Source of the DNA: Hyalella azteca
Lineage: Eukaryota; Arthropoda; Malacostraca; Amphipoda; Hyalellidae
Assembly (NCBI RefSeq): GCF_000764305.2
Contig: NW_025935765.1
Coordinates: 496,001-560,000, forward strand
Reading direction: 5' to 3'
DNA length: 64,000 bases
The position numbers were made by a program, and so were the translations under genes. The notes under the pieces were generated by a model. The model worked only from the letters and a program-made list of their open reading frames with translations, ran no database searches and was not told where the DNA came from. Within the stretch, counting starts at the first letter, position 1; each line of letters starts with the position of its first letter. Below are positions 26,311 through 38,115 of the stretch, one piece after another.

Positions 26311-26484
26311 TACATGCGCTCACTCTCATACTTATAGATGTGCTCTCTTACTTATACATACGCTCGTTCTCCTACTTATTCGTATACGCTCTCCTACTTA
26401 TACGTACGCTCTCCTACTTTAGGATACACTCTCCTACTTATAGATACGCTATCCTACTTATAGATATGCTTTCTTACTTATTTA
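26311..26484. repeat. Minisatellite, 20-bp unit, about 8 copies
   Basis: The later units are in strict 20-bp register, typified by tacgctctcctacttatag. The acttat word lies at 26397, 26417, 26437, 26457 and 26477. The first copies are 23-24 bp and more diverged. The plus-strand frame across it (26340-26531) is a by-product of the repeat. Confidence 0.9.
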
Positions 26485-26572
26485 TAGGCGAATATTTTCT
26501 CATATTTGTCGTAAAATTTCGGACAAAGTGATATTATGATGTCGGCCGCTGAATAATTTTTCGATGTCACGG

Positions 26573-26588
26573 TAGCATTCGAATGCTA
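26573..26588. repeat. Perfect 16-bp palindrome
   Basis: tagcattcgaatgcta is identical to its own reverse complement. This is long for a chance perfect palindrome but not exceptional in 64 kb. Function is unknown. Confidence 0.6.
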
Positions 26589-29009
26589 GGGTTGCTCTGC
26601 GATATATACAATTATACAAACATACGCGAATGTATTGTAGCGTATACAAGCATCGTACAAATGATATACAATAGCTGAATAGGTTACAAACCTGAATAAG
26701 TTTCTTTCTAGATTAGATTTATTCATCGATAAAATTCTTAATCATCAACACTGAATAATAAACTAAATTTTTTAAATTTATTACAAGGTTAAATGAATAA
26801 TTAACTGTCGACACGCACATAATTGAAGATTAACTACTGCAGATCACCACGCTTTAAATATTAATCCACAGTTGTATTTTAGGTAAAGCAATTATTATCT
26901 AAAATTCGATAAATAAGGAAATCAGTAATGTTCAATTTTCATGTGTTGAGCCAAATTTAAGTAAAGATATGTACTTGCAAAAATAGTCCAGTTGACTAGT
27001 AAAAAATCATAAAAAAATTAGTGCATGCTACAATTAAACCAACAGTTCTCGCGAAAATCCATTAAGAGTTTGCTGAACAACGTTCCAGGAATTTATTCTT
27101 CCAGTGAAAATACACAGAGTTTATTTTACTCCAGGAGTTGACTTGACGTGGAGCTAATCGTTCCCAGGAGGCCAAAGCGATCTACTTAACGCCTCATTAT
27201 TTTTTAGCACTCAAGTACAGAGATAATTGCGGAAATGGCCTCAGACTTTGTACTCACATCAAGACAAAATAATAATAATAATAATAATAATGTTATGCGG
27301 AATAATTCCAAGTTTCATAATTTACGAGTAAACTTGACGTAATAATAACGTGCACAAATATATGAGAGCGAATTTTAAATAATTTTTTCAAGGTTTTATT
27401 TTGATGAATAACGATACAAAAAGATTAAAGAACATTTTATTGAACTTCGACAAGCCCGCCAAAAAGGAGAACCATGATAAAATATGAAGTTGGGAGAAAT
27501 GATGCAAATGATGAAATATTCGATCCGATTAATTATCTATCAGCAGCCATTGCGAGGCATTATGATCACCAAACTTCATGGTGGTGGCATTGGGACGTGT
27601 CAATTCTACCAGCCAGATGGTGCAAGGAATAATAAGCAAAGAAAAGGAAGGAAGGAATAGGCAATCAAAGATGAATAATATATAATATTATTATAATATT
27701 ATATTAATTTATAATATTATATCATAAAATAATATATTATAGGCAATTATCGCACATGGAAATTTTCAGCGAGTGTTGTTGCTCTCATATAGTTATAACT
27801 TACGAGGGCACGGTAACATATGATGATACGTATGTTTCTGAAGACGACTAATTAAAATAGTTAACTTGAAATATTTCTTAGCACATTATGATAAAAACGC
27901 AGAGGTTTCTAAGGTAAATGAAATTTATTGTCGTATGATTGGGAAGTAAATAAAATATGCGTTTCAAAAACCGTAGAATTATTTAGGAGTATAAATATTT
28001 TCTCTACTCCATTGCAAGGGCAAACTCAACAATAAATGTGTAGAGCACGATACCATACATTGTGATATTGTATTTAAGTGAGAAAAGTGGACACAAACCA
28101 ACTTAAAACACATCCTCACCACTTGACTTTCGAAGAGATTATTCCACGATAACGAGATACTTAGCTGTTTTGATTGAAATATTTCAATAATACATCAAGT
28201 ATAGTCGGAGTTCGAACAGTAATAAAACAAAGTTCCGTATTAAACTAATGTAGCTAGAAAGATGTCAGTGCAAGTAAAGCTAAGCCATGAGTGCAACATT
28301 TCCCCTAACTAAACATGCTCATTACATAACAAAAATATTAGAACACAATAAATAAAAGTATCAGAACACATTCATTATTTTGAATCTTACCATTATATGA
28401 TGAATTCCTTACCCCAAATTGCAGTAAAATCGAATAATGGAGCATTTTCCAAAGTGTTGATAGTAAATCACATTGAAAATTTGAACTTTTAGATACAATT
28501 GTTTTTTAAATCCAAGTTCACGCATAGTCCTTAGTTAGATAAACACTTATTGCACTGCAAAACGGGGAGCTACATATTTTTAAGTGATGCGTATTACTAC
28601 AGTTTAGTGAGTGATTGAGTGATTGATGGCAAGCGTCTAAGGCAGCGGGCAACACAAAGAGCTCATTCGCTTGAATACACAAGTAGAGAAACAATTGCTT
28701 CTATCTTGATCAACACAAGACTAATGATGAACTTAGAGATTGATGATGTCTTGAAATCAATGCCGCTGTCATTGCCAGCAGCGTCGGTAACAATAGCAGA
28801 GCAGTCACCAGCTTCCCGGCAGCAGCCAACAGCCTGGTTAACTGCCATCAATAATGTGATGCTGAAGCAGAGTGAGCTCATATTGATGGGTCTGTATATT
28901 ATTGATGATTTAGAACATAGCGATGAACATGATTAGTTTCTTGACACTTTAATCGTATGTGGTAGTGGTGGTAGGTTACTTGCTTTCAAGAAAACAAATA
29001 TGTATGAAT
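26589..29009. other. AT-rich non-coding stretch
   Basis: It contains an (AAT)8 microsatellite at 27268-27291 and an AT-only, partly self-complementary run at about 27670-27745. A 105-codon plus-strand frame (28619-28936) has a balanced composition but no recognisable domain, so it is not called a gene. Confidence 0.45.
27268..27291. repeat. (AAT)8 microsatellite
   Basis: There are eight uninterrupted AAT triplets. Confidence 0.95.
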
Positions 29010-29132
29010 ACCACTAGCCCTTGGATAGAAAAATTATGAGCAGCAATTGCTCTTAGAGCGAACATTTATTGGTGACACTTGACCTTATATCGAACAATTA
29101 TGAGTACCTCTTGCCCTTAGATCGAACAATAG
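29010..29132. repeat. Minisatellite, 32-bp unit, four diverged copies
   Basis: Units begin at about 29010, 29041, 29073 and 29105. Each carries a ..cttg.cctta / ttgctctta block followed by ga.cgaacaat/att. Divergence is high. Confidence 0.75.
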
Positions 29133-29817
29133 CGCTGGGTTACAATTAACATCAATTGTTCAACTGAGTTGCTCCTACACATGCCCATTGGCTAAATAAT
29201 CAATATTCATGCAGCATCATTATAACATTTATTAACTTCAAGATTATACACGAAGTTTCACAATTGACAGCTATAAGTAAATTTATCCTGACAAAAAAAA
29301 TCATTATAATACTTCACATCGACTGGAGACACACTATCCGTTTCATTTAATCTGATATTTGGATTCAGGTAACTTGATAATGTACAAAAATATGCATCAA
29401 GAGAGCGCAACAAATACTCGATTCAAGGCTAATAATTTAATAATGATTAATAATTAGTATATACCGTTTTCTATTTCTAAAGACGAATAAAATATTTTTT
29501 GTTAATATTTGTAAACTAGTTTGTTATTCTAAGTGGTTTAATGATAATCAATGGAGAAAACAAAGTGCATCGAACAAACGCATGTGTTGTTAAAACATTT
29601 CACACGTACAGAATCTATGGAATTCATATTTGAAAAAAATTGTATCATAAAACGCGTTTCGGGGGAACACATATTGTAAACCAGACGTCCATCAGAGAGA
29701 TACCGCACCTTGTCCAATGTGTGCAAATAATACGAAGGCAGTGTTCATATTAAATCTATTCTGAAATTTTTACCGATACCCTGTCATGGATCTTATAAGA
29801 AACAACATATATTTGAA
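29133..29817. other. AT-rich non-coding stretch, nothing recognised
   Basis: No repeat, RNA or convincing frame was seen. Confidence 0.4.
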
Positions 29818-30026
29818 ACACGCTCTCAAAATTCCTAGTTCTGATGGCGAGTAGAGGAGCAGAACAATTATTTTTTGCCATAAGGGTGAGCTTGGAGAGT
29901 TGCGTGAACCTAATAATAATCAAAATACTTTTTAAACATGCTCCCTAAATTCCTGATTCTGATGGCGAATAGAGCAGTATAGCAATTATTTTTTGTCAAA
30001 AGGGTAAGCCAGGAGAGTTCCGTGAA
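29818..30026. repeat. Tandem duplication, unit 118 bp
   Basis: acacgctctcaaaattcc (29818) recurs as acatgctccctaaattcc (29936). Both are followed by gttctgatggcga / gattctgatggcga, then caattattttttg and aagggt.agc..ggagagtt.cgtgaac. The copies differ by substitutions, so the duplication is moderately old. Confidence 0.9.
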
Positions 30027-30990
30027 CAAGGCATTGGGGCTGCAGCATCAGCAACGTGTGACAAATCGATAATAACGTATTTTTGACACTCAGTGCAAGC
30101 TCGATCACGAGCTAATTCTCGTAAAGTGTCAATATCGTCCAATATTCGCACATCAGCGGCCAGTAAGTGACGCTAGAGCTGCTATTCTGAGTGGCTGGTC
30201 GATGACTCGTTCCTATTTTGAGATAAATATCAAACAGGCAATGTTTTGATCAACAAGCGAGTCTGTGATGCGCAGAATATTGAAATGGAGATCGCAGTTT
30301 TAATATACGGGAAATTTCGAATACAGGTAAATATCAATACCAGCTCTACATTAGTAGTATGATAACGATTTTTTGTTGTTTAGGAAGTAGAAGAGAAAAA
30401 TTTGAGAGAAGTAAGCATATACAATAAAATTTAAATAATTACTCTATTGCCGATGTTTAATTTCTGAGTTTATAGTTTTAAATTGGTGTAAAAAGTTGTA
30501 AGATATTTTACTTGAGATGTTTACATTTTTCATTTAAATGATATGGAATTGATTTTGGGATGGAAAACATTGACGATACTGAATGCAAAAAGCTCAGAAG
30601 AAGATGGTTCAAATTGCAAGGAAATCGTTCTTTTGGTCATTAATATAATTAATGGACTAAATATAACAAAATATTAAGATATTAAAAAATACTAATGCAT
30701 TTGGATAAGACCTTGAAACTTTCGCTAGGATATGCGCTATATCGATTGCCTGGTGATGATTGAAATATTTTGGGATTTTTCAATTTAAATTTTTGAAATT
30801 TTTCGATCGAAATATTTTGGGATTTATCGAAGATAATTGAAGCTTTAGGATGGAACATTTATTTAGTTTGTACAAGTTAGCATTTCCCAATCTCTTCATA
30901 TAATTCGATATCGACGCTAAATCCAAGAATAATTACCAATTTTCTTACACTAATATTGCCACCGAACATCGTTTAAGTTATGTATTTTAC
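30027..30990. other. AT-rich non-coding stretch, nothing recognised
   Basis: Around 30770-30830 a gaaatattttgggatt word occurs twice, about 50 bp apart. No gene was recognised. Confidence 0.4.
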
Positions 30991-31140
30991 GTAAGCATTT
31001 GCAGTGCAGTAACTAGTAGTACAGTAAGCGGTTGCAGTACAGTAACTAGTAGTACAGTAAGCGGTTGCAGTACAGTAACTAGTAATACAGTAAGCGGTTG
31101 CAGTACAGTAACTAGTAGTACAGTAAGCGGTTGCAGTATA
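30991..31140. repeat. Minisatellite, 33-bp unit, about 4.5 copies
   Basis: Units begin at 30991, 31024, 31057, 31090 and 31123. The core words are gtaagcggttgcagtacag and taactagtagtaca. The first unit is the most diverged (gtaagcatttgcagtgcag) and the inner units are nearly identical, which suggests recent expansion. Because 33 is a multiple of three, the minus strand stays open across it (30973-31185). This is a repeat artefact and not a protein gene. Confidence 0.95.
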
Positions 31141-32217
31141 GTTGCAGGCCACAATTGCATACGATTGAAATTTCATCTCCACCAAAGGCTCATTTGAATA
31201 TCAAAAATAAATACTGTTGTTTTCGTCACATTTATTGTACGTTAGCCTTGTATTCCACGATTTTCAGTTGTTCAATTACACAAACAACACGCAATGATTA
31301 TCACATTCTATGGATTAGCAATGAAAATTTGAATTTTTTAGGCATAATATAAAGATGCTTATGTACGGTAATGGTCAAAAAATTATCTTTTAAAATAAAA
31401 AATCGGCGTTTCGAAAATGTCTGAATATTTTAAGTATAAATTCACGTTAGTCAGTACTGTCCCCGGTATTGCTGCATTTGAAACATGAAAGGAAAATCAA
31501 AGCAATAATCAGCAAATGAATCAATCAAGCGCCACAGACATCGCGCTCAACAGCGAAAACTACACAGTCCCTGAAAAACAACCCCCGAAATACACATGTG
31601 TACATATATCAGCGAATACATGCTTAATTGCAATTATCGAATACAAGCTTACCAATAATAGGCCATTTGGGTCTACCTACCGTCAGCCAATACACGTCTA
31701 ACTACACGTCAACACGTCACAACACGCAAGAAAACGTGAGACGTGTTGGCCGACACCGACGTGCCTATTTTAAAGTTAAACGTATGACGATTTTTTCGGT
31801 TATGATTAAGCCAAGACAGCCATTTTAGAAGTGTATCAATAAATCCATAGTTTCCTCTAAATAAAAAATGTCAGGAATTTCCATTCGATTTTAAGAGTTA
31901 GATTTCACACAATCCCCAAATGATCAAGACATTTTGCAGCTTTTCTTGTGTTTGTATCACCAAAAGCGATCAGAAATAAAACTGCGCTGACTCTCACAGT
32001 AAATTATGTTTCAAGGGAATAATGCGGAAATATATAAGATTTATAATTGAAATTTTGGCAAACAAAGCTAAATGTTTGTGGGATGGTGGAACAATGATGG
32101 CGAACCTGTCCCATCGTTGCTGTAAAACTGTTCCAACTTTCTAGCATGCAATCGTTACAAAGCTACGAGAGATTGTCTCTGTAGTTTTGGTTTAATGTAT
32201 TGAAAAAATAGTTAAAC
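31141..32217. other. AT-rich non-coding stretch
   Basis: A 9-bp inverted repeat, caacacgtc (31710-31718) with gacgtgttg (31740-31748), lies in a short acacgtc-rich patch. No gene was recognised. Confidence 0.4.
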
Positions 32218-32522
32218 GGCATTAATCGGAAGGTTCTCGCCATTAATCCGAAAGTAATCGCTATTACTCGGAAGGTAAACACCATTATTCGGAAAGCATA
32301 CGCCCTTAATCGGAAATCAAACGCCATTAAGCGGAAGTTTATAACCATTAATCGGCTGGTAACCGCCATTAATCAGAAGATAAACACCATTACTTGGAGG
32401 GTAATCGCCATTAATCGGCAGGTAACCGCCATTAATCGAAAGGTAATCGGCATTAATCGGAAGGTAATCGCCATTAATCGGGAGGTGATCGCTATTAAAT
32501 GGAATGCAAACGCCATTGATCT
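32218..32522. repeat. Minisatellite, 21-bp unit, 14 copies in strict register
   Basis: Fourteen units run from 32218 to 32511 without a single length change. A partial fifteenth follows. The consensus core is gccattaatcggaaggtaat. Units differ at several positions, so the array is old by sequence yet perfectly conserved in length. The minus-strand frame (32163-32369) is a seven-residue repeat around FRLM produced by the 21-bp period. Confidence 0.95.
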
Positions 32523-33386
32523 AAAACATTGCCTATATTGTTACGTGAATGGATAATGAAACATTAAAGGAAATGCTTGCGTGTATGAAATGTAACAACT
32601 GAATCAAATCGCGTCAACAAATGTCATTATAAACAAACTTCGAATCACAATAATCGATTTCCCAAGTAAATATTTGCATTGACTCGTCAAGTAAATTTAA
32701 AGGGAGTTTTCCGAAATGTCATCATCATCATCATAACGCCAATGATTTCTAATCTCACGTTGAATAATCTCGAATTTGAAGAGATTATTATTTTTTTTAA
32801 TTGCAATACACAGTAAAATTAGAAGTTATACGACACGCATCAGTCTAAAATTACTACTGAAAAACCAACCAGACGCAAGCAAACGTAACAAAATCTTCCA
32901 ATGCGGAAGTTCAGAAATGAGGAAGAAGAAACCGATAAATGTGAATAACCTTGTAAGAATTGATCGGTGCTCCGAGCGCAGTGAATAAAATACAGAACAT
33001 TTAATACTGCATTTAAAAATAAACTATACAAGCAAAAGAATGCCTTGGTCGAAGCACGAGGGGAAGCGCTTAAAAGAAGGTCAATACAAATGATGTCCAA
33101 GAAAAATGACTTCACGAAGAGATAGAAAAAGTACAGCAACAAAAAAAAAGAAGCATGTGAAGGAAAGCATGTGTACAACAGGTGCACGTGAGAAATCATC
33201 GAGGAAAAGAGCAAGGCTCCAAATGACGCCTCGGAAAAAGCTTGTCTGGAGGCAGAGTGTCATTAGTTAACTGGACAGCCGCAACAATGATGCGAGCAAT
33301 CCTGAAAAGGGCAGCTCAGCAGGAGTATACCAGCAAATGGCTGGACGCAGTGACGAGAGAGAGAGAGAGTTTCGGGCATAGATGAG
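32523..33386. other. Non-coding stretch with microsatellites
   Basis: It contains about five TCA triplets near 32719-32734 and a (GA)7 run at 33355-33369. A minus-strand frame at 32840-33214 (124 codons) is rich in Phe, Leu and Ser. It shows no domain and overlaps a purine-rich plus strand, so it is likely a chance frame. Confidence 0.45.
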
Positions 33387-33600
33387 TAAGGGTGAGGAGA
33401 ATGCATCTGGTGAGTCTTGCATTAGGTAAGACTCAGGGTGAGTATCTGGCGAGTCATGGTAAGATTCACGGCAGGGTGAGTGCATCTGGTGAGTCGAGCA
33501 TCAGATCGCTCTCACGGTGAGGAAAATGCATCTGGTGAGTCATGCATTAGGTAATACTCATGGCGGAGTGAGTGCATCTGGTGAGTCATGAATCATGGTC
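33387..33600. repeat. Minisatellite, 39-46-bp unit, five copies
   Basis: The word atctgg(t/c)gagtc occurs at 33405, 33444, 33484, 33530 and 33576. Units alternate between a ggtgagga.aatgc lead and a ggagtgagtgc lead, and gcattaggtaa.actca follows some of them. This gives a higher-order pattern of about 125-130 bp. Confidence 0.85.
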
Positions 33601-34142
33601 GAAATTTGAAATGTTTGGTTAGACAGTATTTACGTGCTCACAGACGCATTCATGCATGTATTAAAAAAATGGGAGGACGGAATTATGGTGTTAAATGTAC
33701 GAACTTGTGCGTCTACCAATAAATTAACTACATTAAATACAATAAAATAAAAGATAATTTTCACGGTATTGTGTTGAATTTTATTTTTGAGACACGATAA
33801 CGAGGTAAAACGAATATTCATAGCCATATTGCAATGAAATGGCAAGCAAAACTAAGAAAATAGGCGGGACTTTTGCTCCCAGTTCCACCCTCGCTCTCGA
33901 TACGATCAGGAGCTCCTAGCACATAAGATCGTTAACCATCCACCTCCCTGCAGGGAGAATCAATGCCCTGCGAATAGGGAGCTCTGAAAGGAATATATAT
34001 CCCGGTGCACATCACAAAGGTCCCCAAGACACGTGCTTACGGTGCCCAATAATGAACTGTCGCAGTGCAACCACGCATGCAGCACAGTTGTGGCCATCTA
34101 AACTGATTATTTGTGGCATGGGAACATTCAGAGCAATGATGC
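33601..34142. other. Non-coding stretch, nothing recognised
   Basis: A GC-richer part at about 33860-34130 has no convincing frame. A plus-strand tatatatccc lies near 33996. No gene is called. Confidence 0.35.
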
Positions 34143-34282
34143 AACGCTGTGAGTGAAGGTAATTAGCTCTGATATCTCTAGCAGATCCAACGCTGTGAGT
34201 AAAGTTAAGTAGTTCTGATAACTCCAGTAGATTCAAACACAATGAGTACAGCTAAGTAACGCTAATAGCTTCAACAAATGAG
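34143..34282. repeat. Minisatellite, 46-bp unit, about three copies
   Basis: aacgctgtgagt begins units at 34143 and 34189, and a diverged aaacacaatgagta begins the next at about 34235. A short fourth copy may follow. A shared taagtag/taattag and ctgata block lies inside each unit. Confidence 0.75.
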
Positions 34283-36839
34283 CGGGATCACAGTATTTTG
34301 TAATCACTGACGTCTTATGAAGTAATTTATAACCGGGAGTAAAGAACTGATTCACGGTATACACATATGCAGTAATAATAAAATTAAATGGATGACTACT
34401 ATAGGAAATGCAGCCAAGTTATTAACCATCGATACAGTTTCATGATGATTAAGGTGTTATTTTCGTATTTGTATTGCAAAATATAATAGCCCGTTTTATT
34501 GCGTGTTTCTAGTCGAAAAATTCTGCATGAACAAGATGAAATTCGCCGTTTTTATTCTGATTAGTGAGGGGAAAAAGGGAGATTAGGTCCTAGTGCTGAT
34601 ATGAATGAACAACTCCCGATATCAAAATTAGAACACGTCAAAAAATATTGATTGAACAATCAAAAAATGTCATTCTGATAATTTCTAATTTTCTCATTGA
34701 TTGCATGGATTAAGTGACGATATTTACGAAAATTTGGGTAATGTCATGAATTTAAGAGGAGTGTGACGATTAATTAATTTGAACTATCACAGAATAACCA
34801 AGCAATTAAATAAAATATCATGAGATAACGCCTCAACGGTACGATCCTATTTAGAATTTTGATTACGCCTATTTTTACTGCTACCTTTCCTATAAGTGTC
34901 AACTGGTTAATTTCCAAAAACTTCTAGATCATACGCCAAGTTATTAAGTTGATCGAGGAAGCAATAATTTTTGTCAATAATTTAAAAAAAATATCTCAAC
35001 AGCGCATATTCATTAACTCATACAACATTCATATCTTGACACTCTAGGTATTGCTTGAGTCGCAGGTTATTAATAAAAAAAAGAATATGACTGTCTTCTG
35101 CATTCTACAATTTGAAGTCTATCTTCATCTAACGATGAAGATAGACTCTGCAACGTTTTTTTTAAATATTGTGAATTTTTGTGACTTATTATTGTGATCT
35201 ATATTGTTGTCCGATATTGAGATCAATGCAAAGCTCACTGAACCCCGGTGTTCCAGGATACTAGTAAAATTGGCTAATTCGATCATGAATCGTTCTTTTT
35301 TTAGCACAATCTTTGAATTCAAGACCTAAATTATGTCTGTAATGTTGTCGTTCTTGACGCGAAAAAAGAAAATGATATTCATTCTGAGCAAAAATGAAGC
35401 TACGCGATTTCGTTGAAAGATGTCAACAAAGTGAATCATGTCCATCGAAGTCAGATCCAAAATAAAAAATTAGGCAAAATAGCTTAATTAGAATAGTTAC
35501 AAACAGTGAATATTTTGCGCTTCTTATCTTCTCGGCGTTCAAATTTATTTCCGTCAAATGCGCCATGACACAATTTCAATGAATTAAAAATCAGTAATAA
35601 ATTAACGATGAGTACTGTCAGTTTGAAACTCAAAAAACATAGCAGTATGTAATTAGGAAAAGAATTCGACACGTGTAATTAATATCATTCAAAATAATCG
35701 AGCCTCTGAGGTGGGATTTGATTCCATCCAATTTGATTCGACTTTAAGGTTATTCTATTTGAGATCGGATTAATGGAAATTAAGTGAGGAACATTCTTTT
35801 ATCTTTATTCATGAATTATCAGTTTACTCAAATATTAAATCTAATAGAATTTTGAATGACGAAAAATTTATACGCCAGAATTTTTTCGAATAAAAATAAC
35901 GAACAGTTTGAAATTGCGCAAATTAAGGGTACTACATCGCAGCGCTCAAACGACCTCACAACCCGAGGGCAGTTATGAATGTTATACTACACAAAGCCAT
36001 CTAAGCGACTTTTGAACTGCTTACCCTGCGGAGATATTATATTGACTAAACTTATCTTAGAGTCTCCAGCAAACACTCTCGATGCTTATAAATGCACACA
36101 AAGAAATTTGTTTGGTTATGTGCAAGAATTATGCTGATCTCAAGCGTTTAGTGCAGCATGTGGGCCTTTGCAAGCGCTTTTTTGATATTTTAATAGCGAC
36201 ATCAACGACTCAAGGCTGATTTCGTTGCGAATACAGTAACGCTAGCAGGAGTGGTGGCAAAGATTAACACGAAGTCCTGTAGCAGGCTAAGTTTGTCCAG
36301 TTTTCATGGAGGTGGACACAAGGTGTTTGATGACAAACAAGCATTACCGGGGTCAGGGTAATTGCCTCAGTCAAGTGCACGGGAATAAATATGAGTGTCC
36401 AGTTGTGCATGAAAAGGTAGTCGCAATAATTCAGCGAGGCATGTAAACCTGAAAAAAATTCAGGTATAATTTCCGCTGACGGAAGTAAGGAGCCAGAACA
36501 GGAAATTTGTGTCGGAGGAAGGAGCTTATTTTCATAGTGAGTAGCTTTCGTTCAAATCGTAAATCAGTTACTATTTAATACAATATTAATCTTTTAATAA
36601 AAATGGTGCTCAATTTTTATTACCAATTTGTTAAATACTCAGAATTCAAACGTTTATATACAGATTTTTCGTAATATCAGTAGGATATAAAAATCTTTAC
36701 ATTCGTGAATTGTAAATATAAGTTTAAAAATCTAACCACATAAATTACGGGTGCCAAAACAACAATTTTTTCAGCAATAATGAAAATGAAGGCCTGTGAA
36801 TCAAGAAAATGACGAGCTCACCTTTGTGTACAAAAAAGT
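34283..36839. other. AT-rich non-coding stretch
   Basis: The notable structure is the hairpin at 35116-35147, listed separately. No convincing coding frame or repeat array was seen. Confidence 0.4.
35116..35147. repeat. Perfect 13-bp hairpin with 6-nt loop
   Basis: agtctatcttcat (35116-35128) and atgaagatagact (35135-35147) are exact complements around ctaacg. It is too short for a typical microRNA precursor. Its role is unknown. Confidence 0.75.
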
Positions 36840-37125
36840 GTTATTAAGGCGTTGAACTTCGTATTAAAACAATCATGAACGTATCAAATTTAGTATTGGC
36901 ACGCGTTATTAACGTGTTGAACTTTGTATTAAAACAATCATGAACATTTCAAATTTTGTATTGACACGCGTTATTAAGGTGTTGAACTTTGTATTAAAAC
37001 GGTCATGAACGTTTCAAATTTTGTATATACACGCGTTATCAAGGTGCTGAACTTCGTATTAATTAAACAGCCATGAACGTTTAAATTTTGTATTGACACG
37101 CGTTATTTAACGTTCTGACCTTTGG
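36840..37125. repeat. Minisatellite, 65-bp unit, about 4.3 copies
   Basis: gttatta starts units at 36840, 36905, 36970, about 35 and 101 bases into the next line (37035, 37101). Each unit reads gtgttgaactttgtattaa, then catgaacgtttcaaatttt, then gta.tgacacgc. One unit carries a 4-bp ttaa duplication. Confidence 0.92.
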
Positions 37126-37946
37126 ATTGAGAAAGCACAAATTTCTGTGGTTCAATAGTTGGCCAATTTTACCTTTTAATGCATTGTCATAATTCAAGTT
37201 CAACGTGCAAAGTATACATTTAAAACAAAATTGAAATGAAATTCATTAATAGTAAAAAAGTAGTACATTATTTTACTAAAAAGTTATATTCGGTGAAATT
37301 AGAGAACGCGTATATGTTAAAAGGGACAAACTATTTCATATGATGGGAACATCTTGTGCTTGATAATGTAAATGGCAATGTATTTAATGTTAAACTAAAT
37401 TCAAGGGAAAATAGTGATCATCAAACAATTTTCAATCAATCGTGAATGAAAATGAATGAAAAAATTCCTATGCTACGTTCAAAATGGAGAACAGAAAACA
37501 ACAGGAAAAAAACATGTAACAACTCAAGCATATTTCAGGATTGAGATATAGATTCCAAGAATCAATTTTACTCAATGCATAGTAAAAATCTTGTACGGAG
37601 TTTCATTAAGGTTAGTTTTTCCTCAAGTTCTAGTCAAAAATATCATGGAAGGCAGTGATTATTTATTAATAAGGAAGAGTTTTCTTGAAAAGAATAACCT
37701 TAAAGATCGGCGGAATGTGTACGATTGTACAGGAGGAGACGTGTCAAGTCAGAACACCATGAGACATTTCTGACCTGAATGAGACACACATGTATTTAAA
37801 TGAGGTAAAAACGAAGAACAGGATCGCGTGCAAAGCGCTGAGATGAGCAAACTTGGTCCGGACTAAAGCCAGGCTGCAGTTAAGTGATTCCATCACGCAT
37901 GCAGCTCACTGCACACACGAGCTGGCTTGCGGAGATTAATATGTGT
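37126..37946. other. AT-rich non-coding stretch, nothing recognised
   Basis: No gene or repeat was seen. A short frame at 37591-37773 has no recognisable motif. Confidence 0.4.
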
Positions 37947-38115
37947 CTTATTATCTAGGGGAGACTATCTCAACAAGCACCTTATTATCTAGGGAAGACT
38001 ATCTAAACAAGCACCTTATTATCTAGGGGAGACTATCTAAACAAGCACCTTATTATCTAGGGGAGACTATCTCAACAAGCGCCTGATTATCTAGGGAGAC
38101 TATCTAAAATGTTCT
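37947..38115. repeat. Minisatellite, 34-bp unit, five copies
   Basis: Units begin at 37947, 37981, 38015, 38049 and 38083, with the core cttattatctaggggagact followed by atct(a/c)aacaagcac. Copies are nearly identical apart from single-base changes and a one-base loss in the last, which points to recent amplification. Confidence 0.95.

Noticed and set aside
28619..28936. 105-codon plus-strand frame with balanced composition
   Set aside because: It is the best of the unexplained frames, but no domain, signal or conservation can be seen. The opposite strand is also open (28663-28881).
32840..33214. 124-codon minus-strand Phe/Leu-rich frame, possible membrane protein
   Set aside because: The hydrophobicity follows from a purine-rich opposite strand. 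No start context or domain supports it.
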